Shown here: in pieces, positions 49,600 through 61,079 of the stretch
How positions within the stretch are numbered: the stretch's first letter is position 1
Layout of the letters: the number at the start of each line of letters is the position of its first letter
Source of the DNA: Acheta domesticus
Taxonomy: Eukaryota; Arthropoda; Insecta; Orthoptera; Gryllidae
NCBI GenBank assembly: GCA_031308135.1
Contig: JAHLJT010008756.1
Span: 66,266,026 to 66,330,025 of the forward strand
Length of the DNA stretch: 64,000 nt
Direction of reading: 5' to 3'
Program-made: the position numbers and the translations under genes
Notes under the pieces: model-generated
Told to the model about the DNA's origin: nothing
Seen by the model: only the letters and a program-made list of their open reading frames with translations
Database searches by the model: none

Positions 49600-51890
49600 T
49601 TCGTGAATTTGTATGTTAATTCACTTAATATAAGTGACCTGCAGTAGCAAAAATGCTGCTGAACAAACCCTCACAAAATGTTTTTCCAAAGTAGTAGGTA
49701 TTTTGCTCAAGAACCACAAAAAACAACAACAAAGAAAGTAAAACATTGCTGTACATAAAATATTTAAACAAAGTGAGTTTTCATGAATATTGCGTTAACA
49801 TAGTTTGGTATAAATGGATACACAGAATTTACATACCAAGAATGTGAAAAGACGTTGCTATTCCTTAATCTAACGCGTGAATAGCATATAATATTTAATG
49901 TCGGGCGGCCTCTTCTTTTGATGTTTGCTGTTACATGACATTGGCTGTGCTGTAGTCAGTAACAAGAGTTCAAGTATTCAGACAGTACGTGCAGTACGAG
50001 GAATAATGCAATCAAATATTTGTATTTTTCAGTCGAAATCGAAACTTGCGATGTTTTTTTGTTTCTGCTTGGAATGGAAATTATTAATATAGATACATGA
50101 AATCTATTCTTCTATTTGCAATAATATTGTGAACGTCACTAAAGTCTTAAAAACAATAATTTGTATTAAACCCCACAAATATATTTATTTGAGACTTAAC
50201 GATTTTCTTCAGTGATAGATGATAATGTTCTCATGAGGAGAACAATTGACACTTGACGAAAAGGGCGTACATTTATTGAATTTTTCGTCTGTACAATAAA
50301 TAATTCACAGCATCTGATTAAAATGACTGCAAGTGGTGTTCTGTATACAATAATACCAACAGAATCACTCATAAAATATGAATGTGTTTAAGATTTGTAT
50401 GTTAAAGGTACTATTATTGAAGAAACGAAATATTATGGTTGCTTCTCCAGTAAGGTTGAAAAGAAAAACCGTGTTCATTGTGGATTCACTTCTCGTCATT
50501 ACGAAGCACAATTGCGATTAAGAAGAATCTTGATGCGAGTTTTCTCAGCCTACAAAAAGCCTTGTATATTAAAAAACAGCAAGTGATGGACGCATATAAC
50601 CGGATATTTGTACTTCATTTGTTGTTTCAACCAAATTTGTATAAAAAGAAAAATTAGCAACTTGATTGATTAAGGAAATTTCTAATTCTTGACGTTCCAA
50701 TTGCCTAGCTTTAATCCTCTCCATTAACCAGCATATAATTTCCACTTAAATGAAGTCCCACTGAATGGGTTCTAAATAATAATAATAATAACAATTTTAA
50801 AAAATGTTAAAGAACTTGGCTAAACTCCCGGGTCATTCAAAAGACTGGAAAGTGCAAGAAGTTGCTTTATTTGAAACAGCTCACATTTTGCGCAAAGTAT
50901 TGTAGGACCGACAATCCTTAGGTAGCTGGTTGCAACCTGGAGTAGATTTTATATTCAACCAACACATAACATCTTAAGTCGTGATATAGAGGAATAATAA
51001 TAATAATAATAATAGTGACCATAATAATGATAATAATAATAATCATATTCATCGTAACATCGTCATAACAAAAATAAAAATAATAGTAATCAAAACAACT
51101 TTGTAAAATCCTCGAGGCAATATGTGTTTGTAAATATTTACGTTCATTTTATACATCAACATCCCGTGCATTGACACGTAATACACATTTGACTGTTATG
51201 TTCTGAAGTAAGAGGAATGACAGAATTACATTTTCGGCGACGAAATAAATCTCGTGTTTCCGGGTGAGTAATAGACGGAAGCGAGAAACCGTCTCTGGCG
51301 GAGATAGTCGAGGGAATGCCCTACTTGCAAACAGCCTGCTTCTTATCTCGCACACAAGGTCGGTGGGAGACAACTTTGTTTTCTCCCATCGTAAACATGT
51401 GGCCCTTACGCCATCCACAATGCATTTACACAGTGATTAAAGACACAAAAGTTACTTATAATCCGACTGATTGTTAATACTAAACAAATTATTTCCTTTT
51501 ATATAACAAATGTTTTTTCCAGTGAACATTGTGGTATTTTTTCTTGGACCCCACCTGACTATTCAACATGTATATGAATGGTAATGGTAAACGCCAAATG
51601 AAATGTTTTGTTAGTGGAAGTGCTTCTAGCAGTTTAAAAACAGTGTGAGGGTCACTATCTTAATCCCATGGGGTGAACTTATTTTTAACATTGTATTACC
51701 AGATGGTTTCATTAAAATATTTCGTAAAAATGGATCAGGTAATATATGGCCAATGTGCACGAAGGTTGGCATTCTTTCGGAGAAGTCAGGATATGAATTG
51801 ATGGGATGTTGGGACTCGTCCCCCCAAGAGTGTTTGATTTATCCTGCAGGGAAAATGTTACTTTATTTCTTCGAGGAACACTTAATCCAT
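49600..51890. other. Intergenic DNA with AAT microsatellites
   Basis: Short (AAT)n runs lie near 50778-50790 and 50992-51045. The - strand frame 51418-51149 (89 codons) has no recognised motif. Confidence 0.4.
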
Positions 51891-51898
51891 TTCTAGGT

Positions 51899-52279
51899 TC
51901 ATCTATTATGATTTTCGAACTTTGAAATGTTAAAATGAAGGAAATTGAAAAACAACGCAGTTGAACGTTTGAGCGATTTTGGTTTCTGAGGCATGTCTAG
52001 TGATTCACCTATAGGCATGTGAATAGACGAATTGCGGTCTCCGAGGCGTATGCTATACCAAACATTGCAGGACCATGATCTGCCGTAAGAAACGGGAGAC
52101 AAGGTGAAATGTTGCACAACATTTCGAAAGTGTGGACGTATGTCAAGACGTGACGCCAGTATCCTACCTGATTTCGATACCTTCAATTGTGCATTACTTT
52201 TCGACTTCAGTCCTCCTACCATCTGAAGTAAAGCTTCAAAATCAGTAAACCATAGTTGGGTGAAGTTACTTAAGTCCAT
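51899..52279 (-). other. 126-codon open frame, unidentified (possible transposase relic)
   Basis: The frame begins MDLSNFTQLWFTDFEALLQM. The 'FEALLQMVGG' segment faintly recalls the start of PIF/Harbinger-type transposases, but the later conserved blocks are missing. Treat as unassigned. Confidence 0.2.
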
Positions 52280-52920
52280 AGTATCTTACGGACTAATTTC
52301 ATTAATAACATGCTCCATATAGAACATCTAGAGAGATAATTCGCCTAGCAAGTCTAGAAATGTGTACTAGGCTTTGCGATTCATTCTGACTGCTGCGTAA
52401 GTAAAATTTTCCGTTCTCTCCCGTCCCTAAAGTTTTGAAATTTTTTCCTGGAGAAAATCGCCTATTCGCATCCCGGAAGTACTATTACGGACATTAGCGA
52501 TAAATATAGTAGTAATTAAGTATACTTGTGTTTTTCATTAAAATAAGCGATTTTAAGAAGTAACACTTTTGTTTATAACTCAAGAGCTGTATATTTTTGG
52601 AACTCTATCATTGAGACCATTTTACAATAACATAATTAAACAAAATGCCAGTAAGTTAACTAAGTTGATTTACCAATATAAAGTAACTAGTGGTACTACA
52701 GAAAGGTTATGGTGCCACAGAATGACTCTTGGTGCTATAGACTTTCCCGTATAAGTTTTCTATTCCCTTTTGTCTCCGCTAGCTATTCGGACTTGACACA
52801 TTCTCTTGCCAGCTGTCATCTGTCGCAGCCCAAAATAGATTTTTTGACATTTTATTAATTTTTCGATTTCCTAATAGTAGAACGGAAATATTATTTTAAG
52901 AATATTAAAGAAAAGAACAG
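52280..52920. other. Intergenic DNA
   Basis: Nothing was recognised in this AT-rich stretch. Confidence 0.4.
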
Positions 52921-52929
52921 TAAAATCTC

Positions 52930-54290
52930 GCCCAAATGCTACTGTAAATGTGTAATTTGAAGCTCGGTTTCATAGAAAATTTTTGAGTTTTAGAAAAACT
53001 TCATTTGAAGTAATTTGAAGTACTTTAACTCATAAATCCAATAGTGTTTTTAAATTGCTGGTAATGTGAATATTAACGGTATGAGAGATCTTTCAAAAAA
53101 ATTACATTTGGTAATTTTTGAAAAAACGAAAAAATACGCCAAAATGAACTTTACGTCATATTAAAGAATGTAATTAGCACTATCTGTTCCAAAAGTTTGA
53201 AGAAATAATTTGGAGCCATTTTTGAGAAAATGGCGTTTAAGTGTTTCTGAAAATGCGAAATATTGAGCTAGTTTTCACAGTAAACGGTTGAGTTTTTGAG
53301 AAACTCCATACGACATTATTTAAAGCACATGTACTCATAAATATAATAATTGAACAAATCGCCGCTAATGAAAATATTATCGACGTGAGAGACAAGTCAA
53401 AAAAATTATTATAACATTTTTGTAATTTTTGAAAAAAAAAATAGAGCAACACTCATAGAGTCATCTCATTATGTCATCTCATAGAGTACACTTAGCACTA
53501 ACCTCACCAAAAGTTTATCTTAAAAATTTGGAGCCGTTTTTGAGAAAATCTTGCTTTTGTATTTTTTAAAATTGCACATTTTGCACACAATATTGCGCGA
53601 AAAGTACTATAATTAAAAAAAAACTGTACATGACCTTAATGAAAGAACTTACTATGGAGAACAAATTTTATTTGAAAGAAAAATCTCTATCTTTAATTTT
53701 GTAGTTATAGGAAGAGGCCGAAAAAATTCAAACTTTTGCGAGTTAACCGTGAAATTATAACCTATGTCACCTTTACAAGTGTATTTTCCTCTATTCTTAC
53801 AAGAAATTTAAAGAAAAAATTTGAAGCCGTTTTTGAGAAAATTTTGAAAATGTCCGGTTGGCTTTACGTAAAGTATCCCTCATTTTGAAGAATGTTTTTC
53901 AAAAGCCACCTCGAGTGAAATCAGATCGGATGAGGAATTTTCATTTTGGAAGAAATCGTACATATGGTTTAGGCGCTAGTGTTGTTCACAGACAGACAGA
54001 CGGACAGACGGACGGACGGACGGACGGACGGACAGACGTTTTGCTTTCAATTGGTTTTCCGGTTTCAAGAACCCACAAAACAGGGATTCTGGCTGCACCG
54101 CGTGTTAGGGGATTTTTTTTTCTTAATTGAGCAACTGGTTTTATTCAGTTTTTCATCATCAGGGCCCGGCAATTAATGTTTTTGCCGAAAGTTCACCGTT
54201 TTTTCGAGCTGCATTATATAACTTTCCCTATATTTGTACTATGTATATTACTCCGTATATACGTACGTATACGGGAAAGTAAAAATGTAA
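52930..54290 (-). repeat. Interspersed modular repeat, copy 3 (longest)
   Basis: Two to three diverged units of about 300 bp (GGAGCCATTTTTGAGAAAAT at about 53213, GGAGCCGTTTTTGAGAAAAT at about 53531, and a third at about 53823) are the inverse of the 25350-25930 repeat. They adjoin a (GGAC)n array at about 53986-54038 and then GGGCCCGGCAATTAAT, the inverse-orientation core of copies 1, 2 and 4. The end holds ACGTACGTATACGGGAAAG, also present near 7900. This copy links pieces that look unrelated elsewhere. Confidence 0.6.
53986..54038. repeat. (CAGA)/(CGGA)n tetranucleotide array
   Basis: CAGACAGACGGACAGACGGA continues as repeated CGGA units. It lies inside the modular repeat, where other copies have TCTGTCTGTC or CCGCCCGTCCGCCCG. 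Confidence 0.9.
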
Positions 54291-54299
54291 AGTCATCCC

Positions 54300-55430
54300 A
54301 TCACAGCAGTGGGTTATATCGGTCAGACGGTCACAGTACAACTGTATTGTTGGGACATGACTGACTTGTTCATTTTTAATTTACATTGTTAAATCAAATG
54401 AGTTATTCTATTGACTTGTTCGTGTGCTGTTTTAATTATGTCTCATTGAATATGGCCTTATTGATTGCAACGCGTCGCCTTCGTTTTGTAAAATTGCACT
54501 CCTAATAAACATCTCTTCATCTTCTTTCATCTAGATTCAAACATTCTAATTCATTTTCCCTGGAATAAAATTATACTTTAGTATGGAAATATACTATTGA
54601 TTCAATATACATTTTTTAAAATTTTCTTTACCTTTTGGGGATCTGTGTTTTTTTCGCAACGTATTCCCGAATTATTCAACTCTCTTCCTGCAATTACGAA
54701 ATGCCTCGGAGAGAAGTTAATTAGACAAATTACTGTTAGTTGTAAGAGCGATTTTTGGACCACAAATTGACCTTATAATGACACAGTCAAGCTCCGAAAA
54801 TTTACAATGTGAGTAATATCAATCTCTGCCTTACATTTACGAACATCTATGTTAAAATGAACCTTTTGAAAACATCCTTTTTTGCGTTTTGCAATTGTTG
54901 CAACGAAAGACATAATTCTGATGATTGAGCAAAATGTTCTTCGTACTTACTATACGGATATTTAACTAAAATAGGAGAAAACCAAAATTTAATTATTTTA
55001 ATGTGTGTTCCATTCTTAAATTAAAATAGGATCGTGTCAATGTTCTGATTTGAAGGAAATTCGAAGTGTTATTGAGAAACTTCATAAAGGATAATTTTAG
55101 AGAAATCAAAATACCAATTTGTTTGAACCCAGAGGTTGCTATGACTCAATCCTCACAAAATTTATCTAAACTATTTTAGCCTCTCAGCGATCCACTCCGA
55201 GTTGATGGTTACATCATTGCGTTCGAGTAATTGCTATGTATTTCAGGTTCTTGTGTCAATCCTAAGTGGTCATCACACTCAGGGAATCAGAAAAACTCGT
55301 AACCATTGAGGTCTTGAAGGAATGGAGTTTTTAGGTCTCAACTCTCGTTCTAACACTAGCTCAGCTGATTATCCCTTGCTGCCTTTGATTAGTGATGCCA
55401 CCCATGTCAACTGCTAAGGTCATTGTAGGT
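54300..55430. other. AT-rich intergenic DNA
   Basis: No gene or repeat was recognised with confidence. A weak tRNA-like patch near 55190-55290 lacks a good B box. Confidence 0.35.
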
Positions 55431-55439
55431 ATAGAGCAT

Positions 55440-55890
55440 GATTTTTATCGCGGGAATTGGCGGTGATCTTCCCTCGCTCGGTGGCGAGAGGGAAGACCAG
55501 GTATCTCCCACCATCGTGGCACTGCCACAGTCAGGACAAGCTCTAAGTTCCCGACTGATCTCCCGACAAGTGTGGTAGTCTAGTGCAAGTTCGTGTGTGG
55601 TAAGTAAGGGATGAGGAAAGAACAAGGAATAGGAAGGAAAGATCGCGCGCGGTCCGCGGCCCGTTTGTTTGGGAACTGCTCTGGCATTCTCCTGGTGTTG
55701 ATCGGAGAACCAACAGAAAAACCGATTAGAGCAGCGAATCGCTAAAATTTTCCTCCGGACAGCGGCTGTACTCGATCTTGGTGTCTAGCTAGTGTCGAAA
55801 ATCCTGCCTCCGTCGGGACTCGAACCCCAGGACTTCCCGACCAGAGATACTGCAGTGTCATCAATTGATATCCGAAGCCATCTTTACCGG
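55440..55890 (-). repeat. tRNA-headed SINE family, copy G
   Basis: The inverted B box GGACTCGAACC lies at 55816-55826. The body shows GCGCGCGGTCCGCGGCCCG (inverse of GGACCGCGCGC) and GGTATCTCCCACC. The 3' end is truncated before the AATC tail. Confidence 0.7.
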
Positions 55891-55910
55891 TGCTGCCTTT
55901 GAAGAAGATA

Positions 55911-56734
55911 CGAGGGTCGGTCAAAAAGTAATGCCCCACATTTTCCTCTTCATCAAATAATAAAGATAGTTGTTAACCCTTCAAACTTCCGTATTTCCAG
56001 CGTTGGTGTATGAAGTTTCAAGTCTCTCCTACAGACGAAAGTTTCTTAACGAACTTTTAAACTGTAGACGACGTGCGTTACAATCTACGTGCTATGATTG
56101 AATTACTTTTTGCGGAGAAGGAAACTGTTGTGAACATCCATACAGGCTTGCGTGCAGTATATGGCACCTCTGCCATCGCCAGGGGTACCGTTGGACGATT
56201 GGGTAGACGAGTTAGAGCTTCGAAATGTGAAGAATGGGATCTCCATGATTTGCCGCGGTCTGGGAATCCCCCACAGCGACGAGTTCTGACATGCTGTTTT
56301 GGCTCATTGATGGTGTCATTCATGTTGATGTTACGCTCAGAGGCAGTACCATCAACTCAGCTCATTACATCAAAACTCTAAATACCCTAAAGAAGCATTT
56401 CCCGCTAGTTTGACCCCAGAAGAATTGTGCACGAACCTGGGTCTTTCTCAATAATGCAGATTATTGTGAAAAATCCATTTTTGTCTCTTTGAGCATTGAA
56501 AAACGCTATTCGCGGAAGAAAATTTGAAGATGCCAGAGTGATCCGCCATGTGAAGGAATGGCTACGTCGTCACTAAATGACTTTGTACAACACGATGGGT
56601 GGAATTTATAGCAAGTAAAATAACCATGTATTATAAATATTAATGTTATGTATATTTACATACAAATTTCAGGTTCTTCCAATAAATATTTTTGGAGAAA
56701 AAAATGTGGGCCATACTTTCTGTCCGATCCCTCG
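55911..56734 (+). mobile_element. Internally deleted mariner element, 824 bp
   Basis: The left inverted repeat CGAGGGTCGGTCAAAAAGTA continues ATGCCCCACATTTT. The right, inverted, reads CGAGGGATCGGACAGAAAGT and continues ATGGCCCACATTTT. A TA precedes the left end; the right flank is AA. The length is well below the usual 1.3 kb. Two deletions are inferred, removing the regions around the first and the later catalytic Asp residues. Confidence 0.8.
56073..56618 (+). pseudogene. mariner transposase pseudogene
   Basis: The N-terminal part (MIELLFAEKETVVNIHTGL, then VYGTS and a WDLHDLPRSGNPP linker) matches the mariner helix-turn-helix region and its 'DxPRSGRP' linker. It jumps to FWLIDGVIHVDVTLRGSTIN, the segment after the first catalytic Asp, then KTLNTLKKHFPLV and a stop. 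After a further gap and a frameshift it ends FEDARVIRHVKEWLRRH. Stops, frame changes and the missing catalytic blocks rule out activity. Confidence 0.75.
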
Positions 56735-56806
56735 AACACATTTTATAATAATTACACGCAGGCTTAAATACTAGGATGACAATTCGTAAACTGAGACATC
56801 ACGTAG

Positions 56807-56957
56807 GCCCCTTGCGCGGCGCACCCACTTGTACTATACTTTACACACTAGTTACCCGGGAAAGAAAAAGGTGTTAGGAAGGAATCAGGAACTCAAGTAA
56901 TATGTTGTTCTTTACATGAGAGAATATTGATTCCGGACGCATCAACTACTATGGTCA
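56807..56957 (+). repeat. Left arm of a 151-bp inverted duplication
   Basis: GCCCCTTGCGCGGCGCACCC through GCATCAACTACTATGGTCA is repeated inverted at 58241-58392 with only a handful of differences. The inner edge covers the 3' end of SINE copy H, so the duplication copied flank plus SINE tip. Confidence 0.85.
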
Positions 56958-57530
56958 CTAGTCCCACAAGTGTTGTGAATGTTATATTCCGGGAGGCTGG
57001 TTAGAGGTTAGAGTCCGGTCTAAAGTTCTTTCTCAGCAGGAGCGTGATATCCAGCGCCGACCTACACGTTGGATTATAAATTCCACCCATCAGATTTCTC
57101 CCTCAGCAGGGCACCTTCCCAGTCGGGACAATATTAGCTCCCTTCTGCAATGTTACGACATGCGTGATATTGTAGAATTGTGTGTGCATGCGTGTGTAAG
57201 AGAGGGTGAGAGAATGAGGGAGTGAGAATTTCAAGGAGGTGAGAGGTTCAAGGGGGGCGAGAGTGGGAGGTCAAGGAAAAGCAAGGAAAAATCACGGGCG
57301 GCCCGTGGCCCGCTTGTTAGGATGGTACTACGGCATTCTCCTGGTATTGATGGGAGAAAACGCGGAAGATTGTATAACTACCGATCTGAGTTACTGGTTA
57401 CAAGAATTCTGCTCTAGACAGCGGCTGAATTGGACCTAGGAACTTAGCTGTCTAACTTGTGTCGAAAATTCGCCGCCGTCGGGAAAAAAGCCTGGTCAGA
57501 GACGCTGCTACGGCAATGGATGCTTACACT
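56940..57530 (-). repeat. tRNA-headed SINE family, copy H
   Basis: The 3' end (CGGACGCATCAACTACTATGG on the plus strand) matches the tail of copy E. The body follows as GGGCACCTTCCCAGTCGGGA and GGCGGCCCGTGGCCCGC. The B box is destroyed (TCGGGAAAAAAGCC). The plus-strand frame at 57239 is a by-product. Confidence 0.65.
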
Positions 57531-58240
57531 CGGGCATCTCATACTGTAGAATCTGTACTGTAGATCGACGAACAGACTGACGTTTCGAGAAAACAAAATT
57601 CGCTACAAGGTCACACAACAAGTAAATTTTGTATGTACTGTGAATACCAGGAAGTCTTACTCTACGAGTATCTTTAGGAGCAATAAAAATAATTTTTTTT
57701 TGGTTTAGGGACTTGTTTATCTGACAAAAAAAACGGCAGAAACGAACAATTTAAAAAGTTTTCGTACTGAACGGAGAGAGCGTGACTAATGAAACAATAT
57801 AGGAAGATATCAAATTCCTGGTTGGATATGAACGATCACGTTCACATTGTGGTTAAATGTCTGTAAGAATGGTGACTAAATTTCCGTCATAAGCGCTGAA
57901 GCGGACGTTATGCCTTTATGCGGGATTATATGACGTTCTTTTAAACTAAGGGAAAATGTTATATTCGTCATTAAATAAACGTCATAAAATACGATCGTCG
58001 GTATTAATGCTGGCTTTGCGTGGCGTCTCTGGTGGATATTTTCACGTCAATATGTTTTATTTGTGCTTTGAGTTCAAAATAAAATAAATTTTAAATAGAT
58101 TTCAGTTGACCGGTATTCTCCCTACAATTATTAATTCTATCACAACGCGTATCGTCGATTTCAGCTAATACCATCAATCAGGTTTGGGCAAAATACTTTA
58201 AATTTAGTATTTAAATACTTCGCCAAAATACTTTGTTAAA

Positions 58241-58392
58241 TGACCATAGTAGTTGATGCGTCTGGAATCAATATTCTCTCATGTAAAGAACAACATATTA
58301 CTTGAGTTCCTGATTCCTTCCCTAACACCTTTTTCTCTACCGGGTAACTAGCGTGTAAAGTATAGTACAAGTGGGTGCGCCGCGCAAGGGGC
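58241..58392 (-). repeat. Right arm of the inverted duplication
   Basis: TGACCATAGTAGTTGATGCG through GCGCCGCGCAAGGGGC is the reverse complement of 56807-56957. It is inserted in DNA with ATTTAAATACTT and CAAAATACTTT repeats on both sides (58170-58240 and 58500-58800). Confidence 0.85.
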
Positions 58393-58399
58393 TTTTTTT

Positions 58400-59350
58400 T
58401 AAAATAAAATTCTGGCCCTCAAGAAAATGTGCGCAGATAAATTTCTTTCCCCACACGTCATATACAGTTTTTACTGTTTTTTTGACAAATAAATAAAAAA
58501 ATAAAAAAATAGGTATTTAAATAACTCAAAATACATTAGGTTTTGAATTGCTAAAGACATACATATTTCAAATACTCAAAATACACTCAATACAATAAAT
58601 TAGCATTATAACTTTTTTATTGCAACAGTATTTTGTAATTGTCAATTACAATCAATTACTAATTGACAGTCATGCATTTCTAAACAATAAATAAAAAACC
58701 TTCAAATATACAACACTTTCACTTATACTTTCACAAAAATACTTTCGAATACAAAATGATATCAAAAATATATCTAACTCAAATAAACGGAATTGTCTTT
58801 TAAAATGCCTAGTTTTTCAAACAAATCATCAGACAAAAAAACCCTAGTTGGGGATTGTATAAAACTCGCAAAGTTGAACTGGCGCTGATGAACATTAATT
58901 AGTGTTATAAGGAATAAAAGCGTTTTTATAGTCGGATAATCGGCCAGCACATCTGAATAATTGAAATAAGGTAAAAATTAAATTCTTGTATGTACCACGG
59001 GCGTTATCTGATCCAAATGATCTCGGACGACAAAAAGCCCTCGGGGAAAAGGCCCTACGTGTTTTTGTTAACGCTCCATCGTTAGAACCTTTATAACATC
59101 CTTGGTGCTTAAATAACTATAAAGCATACATGAAACCCGGGCTAAATGCCAAAATGTTAAAATATGCATTGTGTGCTGAAAAGCGTGGTGTCAAGCGCAA
59201 ACCGGTGTAAGATGGGCTATCTGAAATTGTCATTCTTAGTAGTTCAAATTGTCGGCACTAGACAGCGCACTATTCAAGTCCCGAGAGCTTTTGAAATAGT
59301 TTTTTTTTAAATTTTATCTGGGAATTCCAGTTTTGGCACTTAGCATGAAT
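58400..59350. other. AT-rich DNA with AAATACT-type repeats
   Basis: Motifs such as GTATTTAAATAACTCAAAATAC recur up to about 58760 and resemble the AT-rich ends of some hAT-type elements. No coding signal was found. Confidence 0.3.
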
Positions 59351-59361
59351 TTCACTGAGTA

Positions 59362-59827
59362 TTATGTTACTTTTAATATTTTAAATCTTTTAATTGCGCC
59401 AGACAAAGCCTTTTGATACATTGCTTCCGTTTGAGGGGCAACGGGTTTGAATCTTGAATATGTGATTGTGTGTCCGAGGAGTTCGTCTGTGTAGTACATA
59501 GGATAACAGTTTAGGCAAAATATTATAAAATTCAAATGTCTGGTGGGTGAACGTCCGCTATCAGAGAGCCGTATTAGGAAGTCAATGGATACGGAATAAT
59601 CGGCCTTAATTGACCACAGATCCTTACAAACCATTTCGCTGTCGTTTGACGGTTAGAATATACCGCATACCGATATTCTTTATGCTCTTTTCGAGAGTGT
59701 ACAGCTTTCTGGCTTGGGATCCTGACTGTGGTGCGAGGACTTTAGAACAGTGAAAACCCCCTAGAAGCCGTGTCATACTTAAGGCATGTAAAAGGTCCCT
59801 GACTAAATGCCCACCAAATTCAATCAT
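59362..59827 (-). other. Two overlapping open frames, unidentified
   Basis: A 67-codon frame (from 59827, MIEFGGHLVRDLLHALSMTR) overlaps by 11 bases a 90-codon frame (from 59634, MVCKDLWSIKADYSVSIDFL). A single frameshift would join them into about 155 codons. Composition is protein-like but no domain was recognised. They may be an eroded element or chance. Confidence 0.2.
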
Positions 59828-60521
59828 CCGACATTTTCCATCTTAATCAAATTTCATATTCGCTCAGGCGGGGAACGCCTCAAGAAATGAATAAATATTA
59901 CCGAAACTGTTGTTGTGGCGCCCCCGGTCGGATAATATACAAATCTCAATTTACTGGCAACACTGGGAGACTAATAGATGGTAACCATAAACTCATTTTC
60001 TAACAACCACACTTCTCACCAATTTCATCCACTTCAAGATAAATTTGTGGTTAATTAGTGAACGTGGAGATAAATGTCTGGGCAACGCCAATCTATTCCA
60101 GTTGGTAGTGAATGAAAACAATTTTCGTACTCTTGAAGTTATGTACTTGAAGAACACCTAAAAAAAATACAGTATGTTCCATTAGTATTAATACATATCC
60201 ATTATGAAAAATAAATTTTCTATTGCCTTCTTTTTTATTACTGTCATGAAATATTTTCTTTTTGTGTACTGAAGAAAAACTGTTTACAATACAATATATA
60301 CTCGGTATTTCAAAAAATAAAGCATATAAAAAATGTAGTAAGAAAATCTCTTCAGTTTGGCTACATTACCTACCTTTCTTATTCGTACACTTTAAACCCG
60401 TAGTGCGAATTTTGGTGTAAATTGGCCTCACAACTTGTTACTTATATCAGTAAAGCTGTGCTGCATGCTTAGGAAGGTAGTAGTTACTTTTGAGGCGACA
60501 TTGGATTCAATAAAGATAAAA

Positions 60522-61078
60522 ATGCCAGAGACGAAGGAACTTAGTGAGGTTTCAAGGAACATTGTGAATTTAGCCATAAGAGGATTTTATTTCAGAAAAG
60601 TAGGAACATAGGTGAACAAATCGCATTTCATTGTTCAGTACACAGACAACAAATTTAATGAGAGAGGAAATACCAAAAATGCCAAGAGAAACGGTAAGGA
60701 AAAATCAACGAGAGAGAAGAGCAGTTAATTGTGAGAGAGATTGCAAGAAAATCCCCTTTCATTGTGCCACATCTACAATCTCTAGTTTAAACAATAATAG
60801 CAAGCATACTACAGGAATTAATAAACAAAGGTTAATATGGAATGTCCCCAAACATCTCAAAACGGCAGCAAAATATCCAGACTTCAACCCCCAGCGAACA
60901 TTTATGGGCAAATTTGTAGAGGAAAGCTTGTAAAGCGTATGTATCCTGCAAAGATGATCTGGAAAGGACAGTTGTAGAATAAAGGATGACCATCACGCCT
61001 CAGACATGCAGTCGCCTCATTAGATCAATGGATCGGAGATGCCAGGCTGTTGTAAAATCAAGAGAATTTCCCCACTAA
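60522..61078 (+). pseudogene. Tc1-family transposase pseudogene
   Basis: The start reads MPETKELSEVSRNIVNLAIR, matching the Tc1 N-terminus. Another frame gives IVREIARKSPFIVPHLQSLV from the second DNA-binding helix region. Then AKYPDFNP matches the 'SPDLNPIE' block with the second catalytic Asp, KDDLERTVVE follows, and after a stop RMTITPQTCSRLIRSMDRRC continues to VVKSREF and a terminal stop at 61076-61078. The middle part with the first catalytic Asp is missing and several frameshifts are present. Terminal inverted repeats were not identified. Confidence 0.75.
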
Positions 61079-61079
61079 A

